Positions 1 to 12,000 of a DNA stretch of 64,000 bases are shown one piece after another. The stretch lies in assembly GCA_914767715.1 (NCBI GenBank), contig OU612066.1:7819001-7883000 (forward strand), written 5' to 3'. A program made the translations under genes and the position numbers. Source of the DNA: Membranipora membranacea. Taxonomy: Eukaryota; Bryozoa; Gymnolaemata; Cheilostomatida; Membraniporidae. Positions within the stretch are counted from its first letter, which is position 1; every line of letters starts with the position of its first letter. The notes under the pieces are model-generated. The model saw only the letters and a list, made by a program, of their open reading frames with translations. It was not told the origin of the DNA and searched no databases.

Positions 1-105
1 CAACAAAGGATTTCCACTTTTTATACGACCTTTTACCTAGGTAAAGAGCAGGTAAAGGTAAAGGCAGCGGTTTTACAAGCTTGTCAAGACAGGCCTAGGC
101 TTTAC

Positions 106-3100
106 CTGATGCAGTAATATATATGTTAGACTCGTCAGTTTTTAGTTTGCTGTTATCGCATACTGTGTTGCTGACTGTGTCTTTGTTGAATGCTTTAAAC
201 TTCTGCATCCGTAGATCAAAGAGTCCTTTCTGTAAACCGCAAATAATACTTTTAATTTCCCAGGTTTCATTGCCCTGGTCAACACTTGCGGGTTATAAAT
301 CATGTCCCATGTCCTGGCTAATGTTGGGCAGGATATGCTTAGTGAAGTACTTACAATGTCTAATGGTCGTTTGTGATAAATGTCTGCATTCCAGACGCCA
401 TGGTACTAATTACATAAAAAAACCAACAAACAAACGAAGCCTCCAAAGCAGACTGTAAAAACAACAATGTTGACCCTTTCATGGAATGACATTTATGCAT
501 TTTAGGGTGTTCTCAACAAGGATAAAAAGTTTTACGGGTAGAAAAAGCAAAGCAGGCAATTCGGATGTTAAATTTAACAGTATTTATGCAAGTAAATAGC
601 TCCTATAGACAGTTTTCTGAGCTCTTATTTATGCCTCAATTCGGAGTTGTCCTCTCTCCAGTTTGGTACTTTTAAACATCGCCGCATAGGAAAAACCTGC
701 TGAAAGAGGGTTATCTTGAAAACCTCTTATGTAAGGAGAAAAATGATTCTTGATTCAGAGTCTGCAACATTGAAAACCCTGTGAGACAGGGTTTCCAAAT
801 CATTGGAGGCTTGAATGTTTAAATTGTCCAATTGTCCGCAAAACGGGCAGAAAATGCTATAATTGACTATCCAAATACTAAAATGATTTCCCAAACTATG
901 TCCATATGAGTTTTCAATGCTGTAGATTCTGAATCAAAAATAATTTTTATCCTTTTATAAGCATATATCAAGATAACCCTCTTTTCAGCACGTTTTTCCT
1001 ATGCGGCGTGGGTTAAAAGTACCAAACTGGAGAGAGGACAATTCCGAACTGAGGCCTAAATCAGAGCTCAGAAAACTGTCTATTGGGACACTACTTCAAC
1101 TTAAATAGGGTGAAGTTGAATCACTGGCTTCTTCATATGGACTTGTTTTGATCTACGACCATAGGCATTTAAATATTAATATTTTTTTCCCATGACTTAC
1201 AAGGCCTGAGACATGACTTGTTACTATAGTGTGACCATCATTCAGAGCTAACATTGAGGTTATCTTCCTATTCTTCCGTAACTTTATTTTATGGAGGGTA
1301 AAGCATCGATCACGGCGGCGCTGACGGAAGTCGACCCTCAGTATCCGACCCTCTCTGCATCCTACATACACGATAGATCTCTACATATAGAAACACAATC
1401 ATATATATCATTATCACCCTGTAATGTTGGCACTCTTGCCCAAGGATGGCTTATCAGTAAAGGAGAAGCAACTCCATAAGAAGGCAGACCGGATCAAACT
1501 TACTCTACTCACACCCAAGTAAGCTTGTTTATATTTATTTATTATTTTTATATTTATATTATATCTATATTATTTATTATGATATTTATATTATTATTTA
1601 TATTAATGATTATTATATTCATATATTATTTATATCTATTTATAATTCAGTTGCAAAACGCAACTGATCAACCAAAGTCGTACCAATAGAAATTGCCTGA
1701 AGTAACATAATGGTAGATCAATTTTGATCCAATTTTCCCACACTCCGGTTGCAGCCAATGAACGGATGAGCTGACGCCAAAGCGATGGGAGGAAACTTCA
1801 AATGTCGGCAAAATGGATCATACTTGATCTAAGATAATGGTTTACAACTGTTATCAAGGTCATTAAATTTGCCTGATAATTTCCAATTTCTTTGGCCTGG
1901 GATGTAGATGTAAGAATGTTGTTGGTATTCATAAAGTTAGAAAAAAGTTCCAACTGAAATTTGTTGCTACTCTTAATGTAGTATGAAGATACCCTGTGTC
2001 TCTGCCAAAAAGAGTAGCCGGCAATGACAGGCAAGGGTATAGGGACAGGGTCACTACCCCACACAAGCCACCTGAGCTTAACTGAGCCCGTTAAATAGGG
2101 CGCTCAAATAAGACCTAGTGTAAAATAAAAAAAGAACAATTTCAATGTGAATATTAGGTACCTTATCACCAGATGCGAGTACAGGATCAGAGACATCTTT
2201 CAGTTTGTGGTGGTGAGCTACCTGAGGATTCCCTGCAGAGTGAGAAAAGTCTACCAGGTGTAGATTACTCCATGTTGTACGGCCCTCCTCAAATAGATGT
2301 ACATTGAACATGCTTGATTTATCACCGGCACAAGCAGCTGTATCCCATATATATCCTCCCTGTTTGAAATCTCCAAGCAAGCGGCAACGAGTTACCTATA
2401 ATAGAATTATTTTTGTTATCTGTACACTTCTAAGAAAACCTCTATAAATAAATACATCCAGCCTCAGCCTGAGAAGACAAACTCAGATACTTGATAGCAG
2501 AATAAGTGACAGCAAAATGATGCTATAGAAACATCACAAAGTATGTCACACTGTGTGTGGCATAGGCGGATCAGATCATTTATATCAGGTGTACACAAAA
2601 TTCTCTCTGATTTGACCATTATGACATTAATGGTATAGTGACCGGAGTTATCCTTACTATATTACGGTGCAGACAACTCAAACCAAAAAGGAAAGACTCA
2701 TGGGTGAAGCCCATAGACTTATATTAAGTCTATGGTGAAGCCTCAACACATAAATTAAAATACTACTATATGTATTACATTATCTTCCATTTCACATCTT
2801 CTGAATATTGAAAAACTCGTTGGATAGTTTTTAGGGATAGCATATGAACCTCCTCCTGAAGTGTATCCCAGTACCACAGTGTCATCAGCTAATTCAGTCA
2901 TACAATAGTTATCTCCCTAAATGAAAATTAATCAAATCATAGAAGTAAGTCTCCAGCATAACATTTGATGATCATATATTTTATGATGTGCTGCATCGCA
3001 GTAAAAAGTCAGGTCTGTTCCTTGGAGTAGCAATGGGCAGCATTTGAGTAACACAGGGCATGATTAAGATCAAAGTCAGGATTCTAACAAACTTATGCAA

Positions 3101-4278
3101 AAGCTTGCAAAATGCATTTTGAATAAACAACAGCTTGAAAAAAATGCAAAGACATTCAACCACTGTCTCAGTGACTTTACGGATGTTCTTACTTGATGAT
3201 ATCAGATTCGATGTACATCATACATAATAGTCTTTATATATTAAATAATTAAAGAGCTTAAAAGCTTTTCAAGATACATAATGAATGTTAAGGCGATTGC
3301 TAACTACACTTACCACAATACTCCAATCATCAATGGGCCACTCCGATCTGATGACTCTGTTTAGCTTCTCACTCCCAGGTATACTAAAGTCAGTGTCATA
3401 CATGTTTATCCTGGTACAGGGAGTTGTGCCCCTCCTGAGATTAAATAACACTCCAAATGATGAGAGAAGAGTCTGTGATTTCGGATGCTCGTCTCTATCG
3501 ACTACATTGATGGTATGAATGTCTCTGGATTGCTCAGAATGAAGCCTCAGCGCTAATACTTTTTGAGTAGAAGTATATCCATCTGTGAACAGGTAGAATA
3601 TCACAGATCAAAGGGGTAAATATATGTTTCGGATAAAACTACAAGACAATTCCATTCAGAGTATGACGATTTACTTATAAACTAGATCACATATTCTCAT
3701 TTGATATCAGAGAAAATTAGGGAGAGTCATACTCTAGTAAAACATGGTAATCATGTGAATGCGCATATTGCCATAGTGCCAATGCCAATAAATGGCACGC
3801 ATACTTACATATTTGAAAATTATTCTGATATCTTAGCATGTTACTAAAATATGTTGGGGCTTGCCGTTGTTTCTTTAGTGATTTCATCTGCTTCTTCGCA
3901 TGTTTGTGTTCCTTTTTCCTTTTCAGGGAACTTTTGGTGAATGCTCCTGGAGCATTAAAGCCATCAGCCTGAATCTTAAAGTACTTCTTCTTAGTTTTAT
4001 CATAGTAGAATCCTGGAATCTAAGAACAGGTGAAATAAGTTAGTAACTCTAAATACTGCTTTGGAAACTTTGTTCAATCTTATCTGGGCTCTACAGTTAG
4101 AAACACTGCCTACATTATTTTGCATATTGATTAAACGTCATGCAGCAATAGATTGAAATTTTGGCACGCATAACCAATGCAATGTATCCCCTACATTGAC
4201 CGATGTGATCTGACTGTAACTTACTTGTTTCACAGGAGGAGCGTCCTCTTCATCAGAACTGGAGGATGCGTTCATCAT
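106..4278 (-). CDS. DCAF4: DCAF4-like WD-repeat protein, CUL4-DDB1 ubiquitin ligase substrate receptor (3' end outside window)
   Basis: Exons read on the minus strand: 4278-4225, 4019-3809, 3582-3314, 2916-2779, 2395-2162, 1380-1201 and 229-106. All have GT/AG borders and matching phases. The start Met is followed by an acidic Ser-rich tail (SSSSDEED). Exon 2 carries IPGFYYDKTKKKYFKI, the DCAF4 hallmark that corresponds to LPGFYFDPEKKRYFRL in the human protein. Exon 6 (VYVGCREGRILRVDF) matches the family NGCRSGEIFAIDL segment, and exon 7 has the WD-like LFDLR. DCAF4 proteins dock on DDB1-CUL4 and present substrates, mainly in the nucleus. About ten residues expected between exons 5 and 6 were not found, so a small exon may be missed. 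The last WD repeats must lie left of position 1. Identity is confident; exact exon 4 and 5 borders are less so. Confidence 0.82.
605..1083. mobile_element. Palindromic MITE, copy 1 (479 bp)
   Basis: The ends ATAGACAG and CTGTCTAT open arms of roughly 130 bp that are near-perfect reverse complements (about 605-740 and 945-1083). The centre carries a GAGACAGGGTTTCCAAATCA block that is also in copy 2 at 4643-5016. No coding capacity is visible. It sits in the DCAF4 intron between 230 and 1200. A TA duplication is possible, but the palindromic ends make it ambiguous. Confidence 0.88.
1527..1650. repeat. AT-rich low-complexity tract
   Basis: Almost pure A/T with degenerate TATTTAT/TATTATA units, in the DCAF4 intron between 1381 and 2161. 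No gene or structured RNA is apparent. Confidence 0.85.
2704..2742. mobile_element. 23 bp micro-palindrome with 8 bp target-site duplication
   Basis: GTGAAGCC (2704-2711) and GTGAAGCC (2735-2742) exactly flank a 23 bp inverted repeat with arms CATAGACTTA and TAAGTCTATG around a 3 bp loop. The 8 bp duplication is the size made by hAT transposases; assigning it to that group is inference. It lies in a DCAF4 intron. Confidence 0.65.
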
Positions 4279-4642
4279 TGCGTGATCTGAAACATAAGTC
4301 AATAAATTAATAATTAATTAATCGGATGAATGGTCAGGGGGCTGCAAAAGTGGTAACCTGCAACTTATCAGTGAGATGATAACTGCGCTGTCAGTTTCTT
4401 CCTCAGTAAGCAACTTCCTCATCAATCCCCATTGCCCAACGATCAACTTCCCCAGGCGTCACCAGCAGCAGTATATGATATCTCACTGCAACACCAAGTA
4501 CCATCAGAACAATTTCATGCTCAGTACGGTTAAACTATGAACAATCTCCCACCTGGACCCAGACTTCTAGAGGCACCACCTGTCTGTGGCTGATATAGGA
4601 CTGGTACACTGGCGGATGACCCGGACCAGATAAGGACTGATC

Positions 4643-5016
4643 ATAGACAGTTTTCTGAGCTCTTATTTATGCCTCAATTCGGAGTTGTCCACTCTCTAGT
4701 TTGGTACTTATAACCCACGCCGCATAGGGAAAACCTGCTGAAAGAGGGTTATCTTGAAAACCGCTTATGTTTGGATAAAAATGATTTTCGGTTCAGAGTC
4801 TGCACCATTGGAAACTCTGTGAGACAGGGTTTCCAAATCATTGGAGGCTTGAATGTTGATAAATCTTAATTTGAGTGATTTATCCTATTATAAACGGTTT
4901 TTAAGATAACCCTCTTTTCAGTACGTTTTTCCTATGTGGTGTGGGTTAAAAGTACCAAACTGGAGAGAGGCCAACTCCGAATTGAGGCCTAAATCCGAGC
5001 TCTGAAAGCTGTCTAT
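4643..5016. mobile_element. Palindromic MITE, copy 2 (374 bp)
   Basis: It has the same ends (ATAGACAG and CTGTCTAT), the same arms of about 120-130 bp and the same internal GGTTTCCAAATCATTGGAGG block as copy 1, but about 100 bp less centre. It lies 365 bp upstream of the DCAF4 start codon. Confidence 0.88.
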
Positions 5017-5562
5017 TGCATGCCCTTAAAGTGTATACTGCAAATCATCCTCTCACATCTCACATATAACCATATGTTATCAATCCAAGGAGTTTACTCT
5101 TTCATCTATCATCATCTTTCTGAGCCAGCCATCTGTCAATTGACATTTCCTATATTGCAGTCCAATAAAATTGCATGCGTATTTGAAGGAAGAAAGCTGA
5201 TTCAATTGAAAAATATTTCCAATGGCATGGTATAAGCAGGGAGGACGGTGTATGCAGTAAATTGGTGTAAGGCCTCGTTGTTTGGGTTGCGCCGGAGTAC
5301 GGGTAGGCTGCACCTAAACGGTGCTCTGTCTGTACTTTTAGTTGATTATACTGCTCTAATCTTGGACTATAACTCTTAAAACATACATACTGGTGGATAG
5401 ATATTGACACTTCCGTTCCACTCATATATGTCGGATAAGCATACTAGCTACAGCAGAGCAGACATACTCGACTCGACTGCAACAAGTTACAATAATTATA
5501 ATGGATTTCAAATTATCAACAAACAGATCTTAGACACTATATCTCTAACCAAGGAGTAATAC

Positions 5563-5643
5563 GCTATTACCATGTGCCCCTGAGACTTACATGTCTTTAC
5601 TTTGCCAATGTCCATATTGGCAAAGTAAAGACATGGCTATTAC
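5563..5643. mobile_element. 65 bp inverted-repeat element with GCTATTAC duplication
   Basis: GCTATTAC occurs at 5563-5570 and 5636-5643. The enclosed 65 bp begins CATGTGCCCCTGAGACTTAC and ends GACATG. It contains a strong hairpin of CATGTCTTTACTTTGCCAAT and its complement around a 4 bp loop. Its left end matches the 146 bp element at 43928-44073, so both are copies of one family. Confidence 0.65.
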
Positions 5644-5776
5644 TCCATGCTCTAACTAGTGCAAGTAAAGGATTAGCTCTATTTCTATGTGAATGACAAT
5701 TTTATGGTAGAAACTAGAAGGTTAGTTTCTGTTTTGACCAGTATACAGCGAGCCGTGTTAAGTTATCTTCATAATT

Positions 5777-5835
5777 GTCAGACTCTGTGTCATTGGTCAA
5801 GATTTTTGTGCTGACCAATAGAGAAGGCTTTGACA
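5777..5835. repeat. Imperfect inverted repeat with CCAAT cores
   Basis: The inner arms are ATTGGTCA (5792-5799) and TGACCAAT (5812-5819), with weaker pairing outward to GTCA/TGAC. The arm (about CTTCTCTATTGGTCAG) resembles the inner arm of the palindromic MITE at 33961-34172. It may be a decayed relative, or it may supply CCAAT boxes to NOL6, whose start codon is about 170 bp downstream. Confidence 0.4.
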
Positions 5836-6006
5836 TTTTTTATTATCTTGTTTCACTCTGAAGTCGTTTCGCTTTAAAATCACATGGACACAAAAGTCTG
5901 AAATTGTCTGTAATCAACTCCATGCTGGCTTAAACAACTTCCTACTTGTTTTCAGATAATCAAGTATGTTCTAGACTAGTGTTTGACTTGAAAACTGATC
6001 TATAGA

Positions 6007-9000
6007 ATGGATATGGAAATTGAGGTGAGTAGCTCTTCTAAATATACTGAGTAGTCATACCAAAGAGTAGCTGTTACTCCTGTCCTTGGTCATACCATTG
6101 TTGGTCATACCAAGGACAAGGAGTAACTGTTACCAAATGAACTATATTGCTGTTACTCCTCGGCCATACTGACGAGAAAGTTTAAAGTCACAGTGTAAAA
6201 TCTTTGCTTCCACAACAGCAGCTGAGCATGATGATAGAATGTAGATAGACAAGTTGACAGAATACACCATACTAGCTAGACTGCTAAAAAACCAACTCAG
6301 GGAAGATAGACAGATAAAAATGATGACAATATATACAGTATCAGAATGTATACTCACTTTAACTATCAAGGCATCCTTATCCTTTAACTAACTACTTACT
6401 AAGGCTAGCTAAGAAAGAAGATGATGCATTGACAGTGGGTGAGTAGCACCTCGGCTGCTCATCATGCTATTCTAAGATTATAATAATACTAACCATTATT
6501 AAGTAAACAACACTCATTAATATTACACACAGTCAGTTGAAACTCTGTGCACCATTCTGCTTACTCTTGGTATATCTGTAGTATGATCATTCTCCCTGGT
6601 AGGTTAAAATAGTGACTAGTGACTTAATGCCACTGTCACATTTGATTCCTTTGACAAATTTTGGTTAAGCCTATTGTATTCTCTTGAGAAAATGACACCT
6701 GTTGTACATTTTTTTACAGGGTGGCGGTATGTCTGCTGGGAACAAGAGTAAGCATCCAGGGAGAGCAGGGAAGTGGAAGAAGAAGCGCGGCGCTGATGTC
6801 AAATTATACGGTGGCGCAGATGCAGCAAAACTTATAAATAAGTCTGTGGATGATACAGACCAGCTGTATACTTATAATGTCACAAATTTCAAGGTAAAAC
6901 TTTTATCATCCGCGCAACAATTGCTGTTTTGGTTTTGGTTGTTGGGTTTGTGCAATTTCTTTAACTCCTTGGTTTGTGTTATCCCTTAATTTCAAAACTA
7001 TGAAGTTATGTTGAGTGTCAAAGGACTTAAAGTAGAAGACAACACTGGCACCACTAAATACGTATCAAGATGCAATAAACCCTCACCGGTAGTCAATATA
7101 CTGAACAATAGATATGCTAAGTATAAGCTTTAGATCTGCACCACATGGCAGTCAGTAGCCCCTCCACCCAATGGCTGAAATAAACTGAATTAAGTTGAGA
7201 AGCTGTTATAATCTCAAAAATATGCTTAGTTGTTGTTATTGAAAGCGATAAGATTGTTTTTGTAGATGATTTTGTAACTGAGATGACTGTTTATATATTA
7301 AGATTCACACAACCAAAGATAACTGCCTCGATTCAAGAAAAAAATTCTTTAAACATCATTGATTCCCATTATATATTTATTTGGAGAGTACGGGTATTTG
7401 GGTTACTGAAACAAAATGGTGGAAGATAGTTGGTAATTGATATAATTAAAAATTTCCAATTTAACTTTTTTTTTATAACATCCAAATTTAGAAGGAGTAC
7501 ATCACTACGCATCAAATATCAAAATATAACTTTTGTTGTTGTCTGCCACTTTAAGTTCTAGCCACGGTTAAAGTTTGATGGCACCTAATACACATGTAAC
7601 ACCCTAATACAGTGATAGTCCTGTTGATTTTAGTAAGATTAGCAACGATCTGAGCCATCCACTCTTCAGTCTTATAAGATTTTATGCTTTTAATATGTCC
7701 TCTCTGCAAACCTGTGATATATAGAACTGAGAAGTGTAGAACAAAAGAGAAAAAATGATCGTTTATCAGTTTTCTTACAAGACATAACATCCCGCAATTT
7801 ATTTTTTACTGTTCTAAGCCTTATTTAATCATTACTTCTGTGATAGATGGTTTAAAAATAAAAAATCCTACATGCAAGTTTCTGCTGCTGATTTTGACAC
7901 TGAACAATGACCACCAAACTCATCCAGTTTGCATGTTCGTGCCTTCTTTGTTAACATACAGGTGTCAGAGTTGATTGCAGAAGCCACATTCAGTGCACCC
8001 CAAAGAGCTGCTATCAAACAGTCCTTTGAGGAATTGAAAAAAGTAATACTCAATACTGATGCAGTTCCTGCTGATGAGGTTAGTTGAAGATTGACATGAC
8101 CAGTTCTGGTATCATCTTCATGGGTGAAGAACGCGCAGTGGTTCAATTAGCTATTGCATATTGTACTGTCATTATTCTAGAGAATATCGTTACGTCTGAT
8201 ATCAACTTAAACTAGAGGGTACTTACCAGCCTTGTGTGGAAGGACCTAAAATTAGACGGCACTGTCTACTCCTTTGTCCTACCTTGTCCTTAAGTGAATC
8301 AGTTATGGGGGGAATTGCGCTTTATTTCTACCCTCATTTTGATCTACCCGTCCTACGTCAAAATGTAGATGTGAAAGCTGTTTTCTGAACCACTTCATTT
8401 GGTATCAATTGATTCTTGTCTTGTCTACTCTAGTTTTAAGCATTACCATTACTCGAGAAAAACTGGGATGTGGTCATTTTGTACATTCAGTCTCATCAAG
8501 TCATACTTTTTTTCTTCAGCTTAAAGTAAAAGTGCCAGCTCCAGATTGCCTGAGAACGACTAAATTGCAAGAAGAATGTACATTTGAAACTGCAGTCAGT
8601 GTCGAGCTATGCGGGTCGTTTCCTATTGGTCAGGCTCTCAGTTCCACCACCACAGTGGATGTTAGAGTGGTCATACCAAAGGTTTGTTATAATAACATGT
8701 GAGATTGTGAGGTGACAGTAGCTTTGACACAATGAGCATAAGAAGTTTGATCAGGCCGCAGTTCCTGCCTCCACTAGAATGCTCGATAGAGTTGCCTAAT
8801 AATGCTATTATTGAATATTCCATGTTAGAATCAGCTTATCTGGGACTTCTTTTTGCTTTTTATATCATTAAACCGCTTTGGAGGCTGGGGATTAACCCCC
8901 CAGACTCCACAGGAGGAGCTTACAATACCCATCCTGGTGTTACTTCGCACCCTCAAGGTTTTCCGCCTCCCTTTCAATTTTTCCTAAACTATGGCCGTAT

Positions 9001-12000
9001 TGATAACAACTAGTTATAAGACTGACTTTTTGTGATCATATGCTCACATTTTACTGAAGTTGTGTAGCAACTGATAATCTGCTAATAGTGAGCTGCTTTT
9101 ATTCTGTGCACATCCAATACTGTATTATTTGTCCGAGCTTGTCATTGTGCACACCCGGACGACTTTGATAGCCAAATGACTCTTAAAGGGATAATACACT
9201 TCTGATCTCTGTTTGGCAGCCAATGGAGCACAGAAAAATGTATGTACATACATGAACTCCTTATTTGTAATTCAAAACCCCTTGTTCTGCTCAAATGTGC
9301 ATTCTAAATTGTAGTTGTGCATCTCCAACAAGAAATAAGACAACTAACAGAATTGCTTGTGAACTGAAAAAAGCTGATTTTGTGAGCAGTTGTGTGCTCT
9401 TACCTCTTGGTTAGTGTCTCAATTATACAGATACTCATGAGTACGCATGTGCAATAATGATGACCTTTGGACTTTAGCTTGTTATTTTCTAACAACTGCT
9501 CACAAAATCAGCTTTTTTCAGTTCACAAGCAATTCGGTTAGTTGTCTTATTTCTTGTTGGAGATACACAACTACAATTTAGAATGCACATTTGAGCAGAA
9601 CAAGGGGTTTTGAATTACAAGTAAGGAGTTTATGTATGTACTTACATTTTTTTGTGCTCCATTGGCTGCCAAACAGAGATCAGAAGTGTATTATCCCTTT
9701 AATATTTATTTGTCTTCAGTGAGTTTCCGCAAGGAAAATGCAGTCCTCCCAAGCTTTCTTGTCCGTTCTAGCATTATGACTCCAATTGTTTCAATATTAC
9801 AGACATGTTTCAAATCAAAGGACTTTTTAAATCAGCGATGGCTTGTAAGGAAGGCTTATTATGCTGCTGTGTTGGCTCATACTCTTCTGGATCATGACAG
9901 CACTATGTATGACATGGAGTACACATGTCCCCAGGATAACCCTCTCGACGTGTGCCTACTGGTCAATGTGAAAGGTACAGATCTATCTAAGATATCCAAA
10001 ATATCCCCTCTCTTACTTTGGTAAAATCTATGTAGATATGTGGTTTGCTGCCTGCCAATTCTCAACTTATCTATGAAATAGTTGAGTAGAGTCATCCCGC
10101 CAATGAAGCTATCCCTGAACATAAACCTATCACTGCGCAATTAAAACTGAACCTCAGTCAAGCTTAGCTTCTGTCAAACTTACAATATATATGCTTCTAT
10201 CCACTGCAAATATCCTCTGTATTTTATGGGTTCAGTATACTTCTTACTCATTTACAGATTCAGTGACTTTCAGAATATTACTGAATGCAGAGGAAGGATT
10301 ATTCCTAAATAAAAGACTAACTCCTCTTGTCAACAATGTGAGACCGACTCATGTGGGACTGCCTGCTGTAGATGATGACGGTAAGAGTGGAAAGTTATAA
10401 CATATTGATGTGTCTATAGAAGAAGTTGAAATTATTTCTGGTATTCGTCGTTAAATAGAGTTTAGTTTAGCCAGTTATTTGGTGACTCAAGGTTAGCAAG
10501 CATCAATTTTGGCTAGCTGAGGTGGATGTTCCTATTAACTGATGAGTGTTAGTAGATGGTAGCTAGCCATAAATTTTGCTATTGCAATCCTGTGCGGAAA
10601 AGTTTAACTTCTCCTCTTACAAGTACCTTATTCCTCTAGGGCATATAGAGCCCACTCTATTGTGTATTTTCTCCGCATTCTAACTTGTACGTCTTGTTGG
10701 TTCATCGTAAATACGCTCAGTATAGACAGCCTATGCCCTTTTTCCGTTATTGACCTCATCATTGATATGTTTTAGTTGACTTGTCGTACACACCTCTATA
10801 CAATAACACACTGGCTATGAATCAGAACTATGCAGAGGCAGAGGAGATGCTGCAATACTGGAGCCAAAAGAGTGATGTCATAAATCATTGTATGATCCTC
10901 ACTAAGATATGGCTGCGTCAGCGTTCACTCGATCAGGTATGTACTTGGTGGCTCTGTCATGTATAATTCTATAGCGCTGTAACAAACAGAACTAGCCCAT
11001 CGAGTCATGACGGTCGTTTCTATCAGTTTGTAGATTAGCTAAGGCGCTCTAAACTTTAAAGTTTGATCTCAAAGGTCATATTTTGTTGTGCATTGAGTTA
11101 TGACTGCAACAATAGTATTCTTTGCATTGATAGCTCAGTTTCTGATGACGACTGGCCTACCAACAGGACTATCGCCTGTTTTGATGCAATTATCTAAATC
11201 TATCAAAATAATGAACTGTGCTGTACGATGATGAAAAACATTGTACTGATCTCACATGTCATGATATCATCCTTTTTTATTATGAACTAACAGGGATTTC
11301 AGAGTATCAACTCGTTCATACTGAGGTCTGTCATGGTAGATCTTCTAATCAAGAAGAAATTAGCCTTCCACACCACTGCCTATCAGATGTTCACTGCTTT
11401 CTTACAAAAAATTGGTGAGTCATACTCTGAAACTGAATAATGGTAAACTCCAAGGCTAAACTGCAAGGATGCTTTCATTGATCTTTAAACAAATCCCTGC
11501 CAGGTAATCTGTCCCAATGTTTCCGTGTGTTTAACACTTTGATAGTTGATTATGGCTGTATTTCAATTTGAACTTGTAGTTGCCTTTGACTGGCTTGCTC
11601 CTATTTCACTGAAGCGTAAAACTACACCTGAGGAAATGGCTCTGCTGAAACAAGCCTGCTCATATATATTCCTCGATCCCACAGGACGAGTCAACTACTT
11701 TGAGGGCCTGTGTCATAACAGGCTACAACAGGTGAGCTCCCTATCATAGTTTTGTTCTGATCTAACAATACACCATATCCAATGTTGGTTCTCTAACTAT
11801 TTCTAACATTTAGAAAACAAATTATTAGCAAGAATGTGACTTACATTACACTAGCAAGACAGAATTACATGGCACAAAGATCGCTTTTCTTCTAGATAGA
11901 TCTCAGCTAGTTGTGCCCAGTAATTGGTTGGATGATAGTGAAGACATTAGACTCTTAGACTGGTAATTGCAAATCAATTACAATCAAAATAATAAAGACT

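Larger units (their letters stand above)
4279..6006. other. Divergent intergenic region between DCAF4 and NOL6
   Basis: The two genes are transcribed away from each other, so this 1.7 kb must hold both promoters. It also holds MITE copy 2 (4643-5016), a small inverted-repeat element (5563-5643) and a CCAAT-containing inverted repeat (about 5777-5835). No clear TATA box was seen for either gene. The ORFs here are short, have no family features and were not called. Confidence 0.6.

Noticed and set aside
5796-5819. Paired CCAAT boxes as a proven NOL6 promoter
   Set aside because: The inverted-repeat setting suggests a transposon relic; promoter function is only a possibility.
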